The notes under the pieces are model-generated. The model searched no databases and had not been told where the DNA came from. It worked only from the letters and a program-made list of their open reading frames with translations. A stretch of DNA of 64,000 bases from contig NZ_HE610986.1 of assembly GCF_000285535.1 (NCBI RefSeq), positions 167,853 through 231,852 on the forward strand, given 5' to 3'. Both the position numbers and the translations under genes were made by a program. The stretch is from Bacillus timonensis (GTDB lineage: Bacteria > Bacillota > Bacilli > Bacillales > Bacillaceae_L). Of this stretch, positions 1 through 8,907 are shown piece by piece (position 1 is the stretch's first letter; each line of letters starts with the position of its first letter).

Positions 1-177
1 GCAAAATTTTTTTAATATTCTCTTAACATACTTGAAATAATTCTTTTAAAATCTTATGAGATGATCTTGAAATATATTGATTATTTTTTACCATCTTTTT
101 TGAAACCTTTTTCCGACTCTTTCCGTAAATACAGTAATTCCAAATTTGGAGAGGATTAGGCAAAAAATCGGATTGCA

Positions 178-196
178 TACTATATACTGTATAGTA
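178..196. promoter_or_regulatory. Palindrome upstream of the DUF4064 gene
   Basis: The sequence reads TACTATA-N5-TATAGTA, a perfect 7-bp inverted repeat about 40 bases before the start codon. Its position and A/T-rich core fit an operator over the promoter, of the kind bound by small GntR-type repressors. No confident -35/-10 pair was picked, so the role is inferred. Confidence 0.4.
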
Positions 197-236
197 CAAT
201 CAAAAAGAAACATTTTTTACGAGGGGGAAATATTTT

Positions 237-665
237 ATGAAACGTACTGGCGAAATTGTCTTAACGATTATTGGAGCATGCTTTTTTGCTTTAATTAGTG
301 TATTTGGTTTTATGTTTTTAGGACTTAGTGAGGATAGTGCTTTTACACAGGAAATGGAGAATATTGCAGCTGAAGATCCATCACTTGAAGGAGTGGAAAT
401 GGGGTTCCTTACTGATATGGTAGCAGCTGGTGGCTGGTATTTCATTATCGTGGGGATTCTTGCTATTATTCTTGGAATTGTATCGCTCGTCCTTTTAAAA
501 GGTGATAAGCATCCAAAGGCTGCCGGTATCCTGTTAATTGTTATTGCTGTATTAAGTACACTTGCTACATTCCTAATCTCCATTATTGCAAGTATTCTTT
601 ACTTAATTGCAGGAATCCTTTGCCTGGTTCGAAAGCAAAAAGAATCTTTTAATCCGGAATATTAA
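237..665 (+). CDS. DUF4064 family small membrane protein
   Basis: A 142-aa protein resembling DUF4064 proteins of Bacillaceae, whose function is unknown. It has about four hydrophobic segments: roughly residues 7-28, then after an acidic extracellular-type loop (about 30-60) residues 67-88, 95-115 and 115-132. The C-terminus is short and charged. The start is ATG behind a strong GAGGGGG ribosome binding site. The gene is monocistronic, with a palindrome before it and a strong terminator after it. A plasma-membrane location is inferred from the segments; no catalytic motif is visible. Confidence 0.75.
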   Translation: MKRTGEIVLTIIGACFFALISVFGFMFLGLSEDSAFTQEMENIAAEDPSLEGVEMGFLTDMVAAGGWYFIIVGILAIILGIVSLVLLKGDKHPKAAGILLIVIAVLSTLATFLISIIASILYLIAGILCLVRKQKESFNPEY

Positions 666-669
666 CTAC

Positions 670-710
670 AAAAAGCTTGAAGGTTCTAATCACCTTCAAG
701 CTTTTCTTTT
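670..710. terminator. Bidirectional terminator, DUF4064 / def
   Basis: A 14-bp stem (AAAAGCTTGAAGGT with its exact complement) around a short loop. The stem is A-rich on one side and T-rich on the other, so it can end transcription from both converging genes. Confidence 0.85.
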
Positions 711-735
711 ATCACGCCAACCCCTCCATTGATTG

Positions 736-1326
736 TTAGTAAAGACTTTTAATCTCAACATTTTCGGGAAGCTTAAATGGATTCTCCTTGTTAATATGGT
801 CATAAAACATGATTCCATTTAGGTGATCGATTTCATGTTGGAACACGATAGAAGCATAACCTTTTAAACGTAACGTAATTTCTTGCCCATTGATATCGAA
901 TGCTTTTATTTTAATTTTTTCATATCTTGGCACATAGCCCTCAACCGGACGATCAACAGACAGACAACCTTCTCCTTCCGGTAAATACGTCATGGATATA
1001 GAATGGCTGATAATTTTCGGATTCACAAGATGATATTCATATAATTTGTCATCGAAATCTGTGAAAAATGCGACAAACATCCTCTTATTGAGACCCACCT
1101 GGTTTGCGGATAGACCCACTCCAGGCCGTAAACCATACTTTTTCGCAAGCGCAGGATCCTGACTGTTTTTTAAATAATTCATCATGCTAATGAGTGATTC
1201 CTTATCCCCTTCAGAAAGGGGCACAGGAACCTCTTCCGTTCTTTGAGCTAAAATTGGATGCCCCTCACGAACAATATCCTTCATCGTAATGATGTAATCT
1301 GATTGATAGTAATTCATTCTTTTCAT
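736..1326 (-). CDS. def: Peptide deformylase
   Basis: Removes the N-formyl group from the initiator methionine of new proteins, using a bound metal in the cytoplasm. All three family motifs are present: GVGLSANQ (about residues 69-76), EGCLSV (about 119-124, metal-ligand Cys121) and QHEIDH (HExxH, His164/Glu165/His168). At up to 196 aa it is closest in layout to the YkrB/DefB type (about 184 aa). The start is uncertain: the first ATG lies only three bases after AAAAGGG, and the family's conserved N-terminus (xITMxxIVREGHP) begins about 12 residues later. It stands alone here, away from the usual fmt partner, so it is probably the second deformylase. Confidence 0.93.
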   Translation of the reverse strand: MKRMNYYQSDYIITMKDIVREGHPILAQRTEEVPVPLSEGDKESLISMMNYLKNSQDPALAKKYGLRPGVGLSANQVGLNKRMFVAFFTDFDDKLYEYHLVNPKIISHSISMTYLPEGEGCLSVDRPVEGYVPRYEKIKIKAFDINGQEITLRLKGYASIVFQHEIDHLNGIMFYDHINKENPFKLPENVEIKSLY

Positions 1327-1424
1327 CTACCCTTTTCTCTTTTTCATGTAATTATCTTATCCTTCTCTATATGTTATGTCCATTGATATACAGTTTTTCG
1401 CATTACTTCCGTTGTATTCATAAT

Positions 1425-1455
1425 AAAAGAAAAAATGCCACCAAAAATGGAGGCA
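1425..1455 (-). terminator. Terminator of the GDSL hydrolase gene
   Basis: On the minus strand a stem GCCTCC...GGTGGC with one mismatch and a small loop is followed by a run of T. It lies right after the stop codon. Confidence 0.7.
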
Positions 1456-1457
1456 CA

Positions 1458-2135
1458 TCAAACCAATGCATATTTTTCAAATGAAGAAAAGATTTCACTG
1501 CTCATTGTTTTATAGCCCTTGCCTGTCAAATGAATACCATCATCACTAATGAAGTCTTGTAAGTCACCTGAATGTTTCATGGCAGTACGGACATCGATTT
1601 TTTGGACATTTAATTGTTCCGCTAAGCTGTTTAAACTGCGGTTATAAAGGCCATGCCAATGTTCAATACCACCTTGAAGGCTAATCCAATGACTAATTGA
1701 ACTACCATACGTTTTAGCGAGCATCTTGTAATATCGAACCGGGTCAAGTGGTGGTAATGTCATTAAAACAGGGATACTATTGGATTCTTTAATTCGTTCA
1801 ATTAATTGTTTTAGATTTTCAATATATCGGTCAATCGGTACAATTGGTTGATGCTCTTTTTCAGGGTTTTTCGCCACTTCATCCCATTTAAAGTTACAAT
1901 CATTGCCACCAATATTAATGATGACGTAATCAGGATGCTCGGAAATTACATCCTTGTCAACACGAGACAATAGTAAATCGGAATTATCATTAAAAACACC
2001 TTTATTTACGACTGTAAAATGATCTGAAACAAATTCCTGCAAAAATGCTGGATAATTCTCTTTTAATATACGCATGCGGCCTTTAACAAAAGAAACACCT
2101 CTAGTTAAGCTATCTCCAAAACAAACAATTTTCAT
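1458..2135 (-). CDS. SGNH/GDSL-family lipase/esterase
   Basis: An ester hydrolase of the SGNH fold, about 225 aa with no signal peptide, so probably cytoplasmic. Block I is FGDSLTRG near the N-terminus (catalytic Ser), block III is IGGND (oxyanion Gly/Asn), and block V is DGIHLTGKG near the C-terminus (catalytic Asp and His). The start chosen is the ATG of MKIVCFGDS, preceded by GGTGAT at good spacing; an in-frame GTG three codons earlier lies inside that ribosome binding site. Substrate is unknown. Monocistronic, with its own terminator. Confidence 0.82.
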   Translation of the reverse strand: MKIVCFGDSLTRGVSFVKGRMRILKENYPAFLQEFVSDHFTVVNKGVFNDNSDLLLSRVDKDVISEHPDYVIINIGGNDCNFKWDEVAKNPEKEHQPIVPIDRYIENLKQLIERIKESNSIPVLMTLPPLDPVRYYKMLAKTYGSSISHWISLQGGIEHWHGLYNRSLNSLAEQLNVQKIDVRTAMKHSGDLQDFISDDGIHLTGKGYKTMSSEIFSSFEKYALV

Positions 2136-2294
2136 ATTTATCACCGCTTATTTTTATTTGCATTACTATAACATGTAGTTTTTAATACTACTTATAATAA
2201 TATACATATTACATCATCTAGTCAAGATTTACTTATTGGTAGTTATAGAGTAAACTAGGTAACAAATAATATCGAAAAAAATGAGGTTAATACT

Positions 2295-2906
2295 GTGAAC
2301 ATAGACATTGATAACAATATTTTTATAGAGGATATTCCTCAAATTGATTTATATATGGACCAGGTAATTCAATTGTTTGAAAATACGTTTACGTCTGCTA
2401 AAAGAAATGAAGATGAAAAAGTCCTAACGAAAACAATGATCAACAATTACGCAAAAGGGAAACTACTATTCCCGATAAAAAATAAAAAGTATTCAAAAGA
2501 GCATTTGATTTTATTAAGCTTGATTTACCAACTTAAGAGTGGGCTATCAATCAATGATATTAAGGCGACACTTGATGGTATAAATCAACGGATTATGAAT
2601 AATGAAGAATTCAACCTAGAGGCATTTTATAAGAACTATCTAGATTTATATAAAAAAAATGCCGCCGAATTCAAACAGGATATTGAGACGAAAGTAAAGG
2701 ATGTCGAGGAGGAATTGGGCTCCGACAATGATAAACAACTGAAAAAGGTGCTCTTAATATTATCCTTTATTACAGCTAGTCAATTCTATCGTCGTGCAGC
2801 GGAAGCATTGGTAGATGAATTAATTGATGAGCAGAGTGAAAAAAAGAAAAGTGATTGGTTCTTAGTAGTTCGGTTCAGAGGTAGGGAAAAAAAATACAGT
2901 GTCTAA
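2295..2906 (+). CDS. DUF1836 domain-containing protein
   Basis: A 203-aa cytoplasmic protein matching the DUF1836 family of Firmicutes. The N-terminal half contains a MerR-like helical motif (TKTMINNYAKGKLLFPIKNKK, split around residues 50-70, then a helix that includes LSINDIK). This makes a DNA-binding role likely, but none has been shown here. The C-terminal half is helical and charged and ends in RFRGREKK. Start is GTG with GAGGT eight bases upstream. Monocistronic and followed by a strong terminator. Confidence 0.72.
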   Translation: MNIDIDNNIFIEDIPQIDLYMDQVIQLFENTFTSAKRNEDEKVLTKTMINNYAKGKLLFPIKNKKYSKEHLILLSLIYQLKSGLSINDIKATLDGINQRIMNNEEFNLEAFYKNYLDLYKKNAAEFKQDIETKVKDVEEELGSDNDKQLKKVLLILSFITASQFYRRAAEALVDELIDEQSEKKKSDWFLVVRFRGREKKYSV

Positions 2907-2945
2907 GCAAGCGAATTAGCCTATATATTTGCTTGCTTTTTTGTT
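2905..2945 (+). terminator. Terminator of the DUF1836 gene
   Basis: Stem AAGCAAGC-AAT paired with AT-TGCTTGCTT, followed by TTTTTTG, beginning at the stop codon. Confidence 0.85.
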
Positions 2946-3019
2946 AAATTTCACTATCAAAAATGCAATGTATTTAGCATAGGATTTAATTCATGGCCAA
3001 CAGCTAAATATGTGTTAAA

Positions 3020-3325
3020 AGCATGTCAAAAACGATGAAATTGTGTAATAAATAATAATTTTCTTGTCCTGATTCCCGTGTCTGATTCAAGAAGGTTGAT
3101 TGAGGGATTAGGTTGAGCACTCGAGCAGATAAATTGACGGATAAATTCCTCTTATTTGTAATAATTAATAAAAAAGCACTTAAATAAACGGAGAGATTAC
3201 GCCTATTGATTCGAAAAATTTAAAAATGGGGGACTTTTCATTGCATAATCGGAAAACTTCCACTTATTTTCCCCAAAAAGAGCTTCAGTCTGCATTTAAC
3301 CGAAAAACCTCCGCTTAACTTACTA
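3020..3325 (-). repeat. Four-box intergenic repeat, copy A
   Basis: This fills most of the 590-bp gap between the convergent DUF1836 and thioredoxin-like genes. It holds four imperfect palindromic boxes of about 24 bp with core CGGA-N5-6-TCCG flanked by TAA/TTA. They lie near 3131-3156, 3183-3206, 3245-3268 and 3295-3319; two point one way and two the other. Relative to copies B and C the whole element is inverted. A nearby ATGTCAAAAACGATGAAA segment (about 3023) matches the tail of copies B and C but has the opposite relative orientation. No gene is seen in the gap. Confidence 0.75.
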
Positions 3326-3496
3326 TTGCTGACTTTCCTCATAAACTAGAGAAGCAGAGATGCAAAACCAACCTCTACATTTTTATGTGACATTATATTG
3401 GCTAACCATATGCGATTTAGCTTGATATTGACCTTATGAATTCGGTTTTTCGACTACACAATCGCAAACTTAGATTGGTTTACTTTTCTTTTTTTA

Positions 3497-4555
3497 CTAC
3501 TCCACACTATTTAGTAAATCATTCATCATTTCCTTATCCATTGGCCCTACGACTTTTTTCCGGACAATACCCTTAGAGTCAATCATATAGCTTGTTGGAA
3601 TAGCGTAAGCTTGATAAATTTGGCCAATTTCCCCGTGCTCATCAAGCATCACAGGGAACGTTAGCTCATATTCGTCTACAAACCTTGCAACATCTGAACT
3701 CTTCTTCTCTGCTGTTGTTAGATTAACGGACAGAAGTTCAAAATTATTTTCTTTATTTTCCATATAAAACTCCTGCATATGTGGCATTTCGGCTTTACAA
3801 GGTGGGCACCAACTTGCCCAAAAATTTAAGATGACCTTTTTTCCTCTAAAGGCAGAAAGCTTCATTTCTTCACCATTTATTGTTTTTAACGTAAAATCGG
3901 GTGCCAGTTGGCCTTCAGAAATTCCTACTTTACGTTCATCTGTTTTTGCTTCTTCTGCTGGGTTGGCAGATGAGAGATTACTATTGATTGTCCATACAAT
4001 TAGTCCAACTAAACCTACAATTAATGCTACCTTTTTAATCACATGTAACACTTCCTTTTTTTGTTGTCCTTTACTATAGAATGTCAACAATAAAAGAAAG
4101 AATGCACTCATTGATGTAATAAAGTGAAAGACTATGTGTGCCTTTAGCCAAAATAAGGAGAGTAAATTACCGAGCATAATGGTTACGAAACTTGTGATTA
4201 GTATTGCGCGGATGAAAAGTGATGACGCAACCGTCCTCTTTTTAATGTGATAGAGAAGATAAAAGAGCGTAAGGTAAGCTGCAATCATTAATCCTTTCGT
4301 TCCACCGGTAAAATACAATAATGACATTGGACTTTTTATGACAAGTTTTGGTTCTAGGAGTAACAAACTCCCTTTCCACGCCAAAAAGCCAATGAAAACT
4401 CCATTCGTAAGGAGATTGATTATATTTTTGGTCATTTCTTTTGATTGTGTTTTAGCTAACCAGACTCGTACGAGGAAAAGTCCTGCAGTTATGCCTATTG
4501 CTAGGATGACCCACTTCACCATGATAGTTAAAGAGCCAATTTGGATGAAATCCAT
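3497..4555 (-). CDS. Membrane-anchored thioredoxin-like (TlpA/ResA type) protein with multi-span N-terminus
   Basis: A thiol-disulfide oxidoreductase likely acting outside the cell membrane. The C-terminal half (from about residue 215) is a TlpA/AhpC-type redoxin: LAPDFTLKTINGEEMKLS, active site WCPPC (Cys250/Cys253) and a cis-proline loop AIPTS near 321. The N-terminal 190 residues hold about six hydrophobic segments, where ResA-type proteins normally have one anchor. The start is ATG with GGAGGT at good spacing. It is divergent from a second thioredoxin-fold gene, so the pair may share a redox task such as cytochrome c or disulfide reduction. The substrate is not identifiable. Confidence 0.8.
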   Translation of the reverse strand: MDFIQIGSLTIMVKWVILAIGITAGLFLVRVWLAKTQSKEMTKNIINLLTNGVFIGFLAWKGSLLLLEPKLVIKSPMSLLYFTGGTKGLMIAAYLTLFYLLYHIKKRTVASSLFIRAILITSFVTIMLGNLLSLFWLKAHIVFHFITSMSAFFLLLLTFYSKGQQKKEVLHVIKKVALIVGLVGLIVWTINSNLSSANPAEEAKTDERKVGISEGQLAPDFTLKTINGEEMKLSAFRGKKVILNFWASWCPPCKAEMPHMQEFYMENKENNFELLSVNLTTAEKKSSDVARFVDEYELTFPVMLDEHGEIGQIYQAYAIPTSYMIDSKGIVRKKVVGPMDKEMMNDLLNSVE

Positions 4556-4688
4556 ACTGTACCTCCACTGTTTGTGAATTTCATGTAAATTACTAACATT
4601 TTACCATAGAGTCGATGCATAAATTTAATGTTAGGATTAATCTTAACAGTGATACTACTTTTGTAATTTATGATAGTAGGTGGACAAG

Positions 4689-5024
4689 ATGAGAGATTTT
4701 GAAGAATTAACATCACTTGATGCAGTGAAGGCTTTTATAGAGCAACATTCTCTTTCTTTTATTTACATTTCAAGAACGAATTGCAGTGTCTGTCATGCTT
4801 TGTTGCCACAGGTTAAAGAGGTAATGATTGATTTTCCAGAAATTCAGCTCGGTTTTGTGAATGCAGATGATGTTGAGGAGATTGCCGGTTATCTTTCTAT
4901 TTTTACAGTTCCTGTATTGATTTTGTTTGTAGAAGGAAAGGAATATGTTAGAGATGCCCGATTTGTTCCGATGGAGTCTTTTAAAGAAAAGATTGAGAAG
5001 ATTTATCAGAATTACATTGGATGA
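4689..5024 (+). CDS. Thioredoxin family protein
   Basis: A small 111-aa cytoplasmic thioredoxin-fold protein. The active site is NCSVC (CxxC, around residue 37) instead of the classical WCGPC. The cis-proline lies in FTVPVLILF, and the strand-helix order is typical. An upstream in-frame GTG exists, but the ATG chosen has AGGTGG five bases before it, which overlaps that GTG. It lies divergently beside the TlpA-like gene, suggesting related redox work. It ends at a terminator shared with the MMPL gene. Confidence 0.8.
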   Translation: MRDFEELTSLDAVKAFIEQHSLSFIYISRTNCSVCHALLPQVKEVMIDFPEIQLGFVNADDVEEIAGYLSIFTVPVLILFVEGKEYVRDARFVPMESFKEKIEKIYQNYIG

Positions 5025-5031
5025 TGTTTTT

Positions 5032-5070
5032 AAAAAGAGGCTCCCTTTGCAAAAGGAGCCTCTTTTTTTA
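5032..5070. terminator. Bidirectional terminator, thioredoxin / MMPL
   Basis: Stem AAAGAGGCTCC paired with GGAGCCTCTTT, flanked by A's on the left and T's on the right, placed between two convergent genes. Confidence 0.9.
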
Positions 5071-8000
5071 TTCATTTGTTGGTCGTTTGAACGGCCACCA
5101 GTTAGCAATACCAAAGTTTTTAACCATCACTGGGATAAATAATGGCAGAATCACAAACGCGTACAGCATGAGGCCGACGAGTGTGATTGATGCAATCTGG
5201 AGCAATGATAACATTCCAGATGGCATCATGGCAGCAAATGTTCCTCCAAGAATAATGGCTGCTGAAATAATAACAGTTCCCATCTTCTTCATAGAAAGAA
5301 GCATTGCTTCTGCCACTGGGATATCACGAAATTCGTTAAAGCGGTCCATTAAGAAGATACTGTAATCGACTCCAAGTGCGACGAGAATTACAAATCCAAA
5401 GAACGGTACCGCCCAGCTAATACCGGTATATCCTAGAATATTAACAAATATCACTTCATTAATTGCCATTGAAGTGTAATACGTTAATATCAATGAACCG
5501 ATGAGATAAATTGGCATGATCAATGAACGGAACAAGAAAATTAAAATAAGCGCAATCCCGATAAACATGAGTACAATCGTTCGAGAATAATCCTGCTCAG
5601 ACATTTTACTTAAATCAGTATTCGTGCTTGTGATACCACCTAATGCAACATCTGCATTCTCAAGCTTTGTATCTTTCGTTGCTCTCGCAACAGCGTCTTC
5701 GATTTCATTGATTTGCCCCATCGCCTCGTTGGAATATGGGTTCGCTTCAAAAATGACATCGAATGTCATGACTTTGCGATCTTCTGACATGTACACATCC
5801 AGTACTTGTGCAAAGTCATCACTTTCAAGTACTTCTTCAGGCATGTAAAAAGCATTCAATTGTTCTGATTTAGATAGATTTGATAAGTAATCTTGAGCAG
5901 AACCTAATCCATCAGAAACTTGTTCGAGACCATCTGCACTTTGTGTAAGTCCATCTGTTAATTGGGTGATTTGGCCACCTAAGCTTCCAAAACCATCCAA
6001 TAACTGCTTTTGTCCATCGTTTATTCCCGTTAAGCCGTTTGTCACTTGTGGCATTCCTTTAACGATTTGACCCTGGCCATTGGCTGCTTGGACAAGCCCT
6101 CCCTTAAGCTCTTGGAGACCAGCGATTAATTGTTCAAGACCTGCCGGTAATGCCGCCTGTTCAGCAAGTAATTTTTCAAATCCTGCGTTAGCTTGGATCA
6201 TTCCAGAATTAACAGCTGAAAGGTGACCGTTTAATTCTTGTATTCCTGCTGATAGCTGTGGAATTCCTTGTAAGGATTTCTTCATTCCTTGGTATACTTC
6301 ATCTTCAGCAATACTTTCTTCCGTTTCAATATTTTTATAGTAGCCTTCTAAATAGGCAAATCCACCATTGTTTAACTGATTTACACCTTCAGACATTGCG
6401 TTTAGCGCATCTGCGATTCCTTGATAACCAGTTTGTAAACCAGCAATTCCAGTTTGGGCATCTTTATACCCAACTAATAGATTCGTATTATAGTATTTCA
6501 ATAGTTCTTCCGCACCGACTTTTGCTTCTTCAACCTTAGCAATCATCGTATCAATTCCAGCTGTTCCACTGCGAATGCCAGATTCAATTTTTGAAAGGTT
6601 GGTTTGGATTTCAGTAAGGCCAGATTTCACCTGATTTGTACCAGTAATTAGTTCACCAATACCGTCGGTTGCACTTTTTAGATCTGGCTCAGATTTCGCA
6701 AGCTCACTGCCTGCTTCTTGTAGACCATCCTTAATTTGAGTGAGTCCATCTTTTCCTTCTCCGAGACCTTCCTCAAGTGTTTTTGCTTGGTTAGCAACAA
6801 ATAAATCCTCGATTGGTTCACCGGTTGGCCTTGTAACTGAGCGCACTGTATCAACTAGGTCCACTTTTTCTACTTCATGGCTGATTCTTTCTGCCAGTTC
6901 AATATATTCGGTGGAGTCCATGGCTTCGTCGTTTTTCACAACGATTTGGGTTGGCATGGATTCACCAGGTCCAAAGCTTCCTGCAATGGCATTGAAAGCC
7001 TTGATTGAATTCACATCTCCATTTAGTTCCTCTAATGAGTTATAAGATAGCTCACCATCATATACAAATAGAAACGGAGCAACAATTGCCGCCACAACTA
7101 ATAGAGATAAGAGTGGACGACGCAATGAAAATCGTCCCGCAATTTCCCAAATCTTACTGTCCCCATGATCCAAATTCTTCTTAGATGGCCAGAATAATTT
7201 TTTCCCTAAGACTGCCATAAAGAATGGAACAACTGTGAATAATGCCCCTAATAAAAGTGCAACACCTACAGCTACTGCAACTGCAGATTGGTATAAAATA
7301 AATTGTGAAAACCCGATTGCAGCAAAACCAATCATAACAGCAATACCACTAAAAAGGACAGTTCGCCCTGCATTTTTATAGGTTTCAATAATCGCCTCTG
7401 TTAAACTCTCTCGTTGTGCAAGCTCCTCTTTAAAACGACTTAGTAGCAGAATACAGTAGTCCGTTCCAATTCCAAACAAGACGGCTACTAAGAAAATCTG
7501 TGAATAAGTTGATATCGGAAAGTCAAACTTGTCAACCAGCATCGCAACAATGGATTGTGACGCAAGATAAGCAAATCCTACTGTTACAAGTGGAATAATA
7601 GGTGCTATTAGTGATCGAAACACAAGTAAAAGAACGACAAGAATAAAGACAACAGTAATACCTTCTGTCTTTTTTAAGCCTTCTTGAGAACTTGTTACAA
7701 GGTCTTCACTTATTAGCCATTCACTAGTGTAATAATGATCGACCTTCACATCTTCAATTGCTTGATATAAAGCATCGCTTACTTCTTTTGGTTCACGATC
7801 ATTCCAACTTACGGTTACAGAAGCAAGGATTGATTTTCCGTCTTCTGAAACAAGCTGTTCCTCTAATGTCTCCTCATTAAAATGAGTAAGGATATCGGTA
7901 ATTCCGATTTCGTCTTTCTTTTCTTCTAGGATCCGGATTGCTCTTTCAGCTTCCTTAACTTCGTCAGCCGTTAGTTTCTTATCTTCATGAAACACAAGGG

Positions 8001-8208
8001 CAACCTGCGTTTCATTCCCACCACCCTCTTGGGACTGGACATCGTTTAATATTTTTCCTGCAATGGAGGATGAGTATTCATCTGGAACCGTAATCTGGCC
8101 TTTTTCACGAACTAGGTCCGCCATATTCGGAGCTGCCATAAACAATCCAGCTACGACAACAATCCAGGCGATTAGCACAAACCATTTCCGTTTAATAATA
8201 AAATTCAT
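5068..8208 (-). CDS. MMPL/RND-family transporter (YdgH-like)
   Basis: A large (1046 aa) membrane transporter of the RND superfamily, MMPL branch, probably exporting lipids or lipophilic compounds. It has an N-terminal membrane helix, an extracytoplasmic domain, a first block of about five membrane helices (about residues 180-370) with the GTDYCILLLSRFKEEL motif, a very long extracytoplasmic region, and a second block near the C-terminus with GVDYSIFLMDRFNEF. The long middle region (about 480-790) consists of repeating Gly/Leu-rich heptad-like units, as in YhgE/Pip-type coiled coils. It starts directly after the TAA of the MarR gene, whose end supplies its GGTGGTGG ribosome binding site. Context matches B. 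subtilis ydgG-ydgH. Confidence 0.9.
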   Translation of the reverse strand: MNFIIKRKWFVLIAWIVVVAGLFMAAPNMADLVREKGQITVPDEYSSSIAGKILNDVQSQEGGGNETQVALVFHEDKKLTADEVKEAERAIRILEEKKDEIGITDILTHFNEETLEEQLVSEDGKSILASVTVSWNDREPKEVSDALYQAIEDVKVDHYYTSEWLISEDLVTSSQEGLKKTEGITVVFILVVLLLVFRSLIAPIIPLVTVGFAYLASQSIVAMLVDKFDFPISTYSQIFLVAVLFGIGTDYCILLLSRFKEELAQRESLTEAIIETYKNAGRTVLFSGIAVMIGFAAIGFSQFILYQSAVAVAVGVALLLGALFTVVPFFMAVLGKKLFWPSKKNLDHGDSKIWEIAGRFSLRRPLLSLLVVAAIVAPFLFVYDGELSYNSLEELNGDVNSIKAFNAIAGSFGPGESMPTQIVVKNDEAMDSTEYIELAERISHEVEKVDLVDTVRSVTRPTGEPIEDLFVANQAKTLEEGLGEGKDGLTQIKDGLQEAGSELAKSEPDLKSATDGIGELITGTNQVKSGLTEIQTNLSKIESGIRSGTAGIDTMIAKVEEAKVGAEELLKYYNTNLLVGYKDAQTGIAGLQTGYQGIADALNAMSEGVNQLNNGGFAYLEGYYKNIETEESIAEDEVYQGMKKSLQGIPQLSAGIQELNGHLSAVNSGMIQANAGFEKLLAEQAALPAGLEQLIAGLQELKGGLVQAANGQGQIVKGMPQVTNGLTGINDGQKQLLDGFGSLGGQITQLTDGLTQSADGLEQVSDGLGSAQDYLSNLSKSEQLNAFYMPEEVLESDDFAQVLDVYMSEDRKVMTFDVIFEANPYSNEAMGQINEIEDAVARATKDTKLENADVALGGITSTNTDLSKMSEQDYSRTIVLMFIGIALILIFLFRSLIMPIYLIGSLILTYYTSMAINEVIFVNILGYTGISWAVPFFGFVILVALGVDYSIFLMDRFNEFRDIPVAEAMLLSMKKMGTVIISAAIILGGTFAAMMPSGMLSLLQIASITLVGLMLYAFVILPLFIPVMVKNFGIANWWPFKRPTNE

Positions 8209-8670
8209 TTATTCCACCACCTTGTTATTCTTTAGTTGTTTTAAGATTCCATTCAGTTTTTCATAGGTTGTTAAGAATTGAACAATCTCTACTTCTGAAA
8301 ATTCACCAATAATTGATTCGACAAGCTTACATACTCGTTCTTCTGTTTTTGAAAATAGTGCTTTACCTTCGTCCGATAATGTTAAATAAACAAGTCTACG
8401 GTCGTTTTCATCACGCGTTCTTTGAATAAAGCCTCTTTCAAAAAGGCGATTAATAATCGCAGTAATCGCACTCTTTTTCACTTCGAATACTTCTGCAAGT
8501 TCTGTTGATGTACATGAACCTACCTTATTTATGTAGCGAAGTGTATAATGTTGTTCATTTGTAAGGTCACTTCCAATTTGTTCCTTTACAAGCGATTCCG
8601 CAATTGTATTCACTGAAAAAGAAACATCTAGGTATTGATCAACCAATTCCTTTATATTCGTTTTTTCCAA
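8209..8670 (-). CDS. MarR-family transcriptional regulator (YdgG-like)
   Basis: A 153-aa winged-helix repressor. The recognition helix region CTSTELAEVFEVKKSAITAIINRLFERGFI is followed by the wing RDENDRRLVYLTLSDEGK, which is the MarR signature. The start is TTG behind GGTGAG. It is the first gene of a two-gene operon with the MMPL transporter and probably represses both. Two palindromes with a common TAGTTAA half-site overlie its promoter, which fits autoregulation. The ligand is unknown; family members respond to phenolic or lipophilic compounds. Confidence 0.9.
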   Translation of the reverse strand: MEKTNIKELVDQYLDVSFSVNTIAESLVKEQIGSDLTNEQHYTLRYINKVGSCTSTELAEVFEVKKSAITAIINRLFERGFIQRTRDENDRRLVYLTLSDEGKALFSKTEERVCKLVESIIGEFSEVEIVQFLTTYEKLNGILKQLKNNKVVE

Positions 8671-8708
8671 TTACTACTCACCTCACAAAATAAAAATTCA
8701 CACATCCA

Positions 8709-8745
8709 ATAGTTAAACTGTTTAACTATTAACATAGTTAACTAT
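8709..8745. promoter_or_regulatory. Paired MarR-type operators
   Basis: The first palindrome is ATAGTTAAAC-T-GTTTAACTAT (10-bp perfect arms), and the second is ATAGTTAACTAT (12 bp, perfect), four bases apart. The second overlaps the -10 box of the marR-mmpl promoter, so binding would block RNA polymerase. Confidence 0.8.
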
Positions 8746-8769
8746 ATTAATTACGTTGGTAATTGTCAA
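8741..8769 (-). promoter_or_regulatory. SigA-type promoter of the marR-mmpl operon
   Basis: On the minus strand TTGACA is followed by a 17-bp spacer and TATAGT. The -10 box lies within the inner palindrome. Confidence 0.8.
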
Positions 8770-8907
8770 TGAAATTATATGTATCCTACATAATTCCCAT
8801 TTTCACTTGATATTTCGAATGAAAAAAGGTTGGAAAGTTTGTCCGATTAGCGCATATGAATATAGTACTTGCATCTGGGACTATATAATAAAGTTGAGGT
8901 AATGTGA

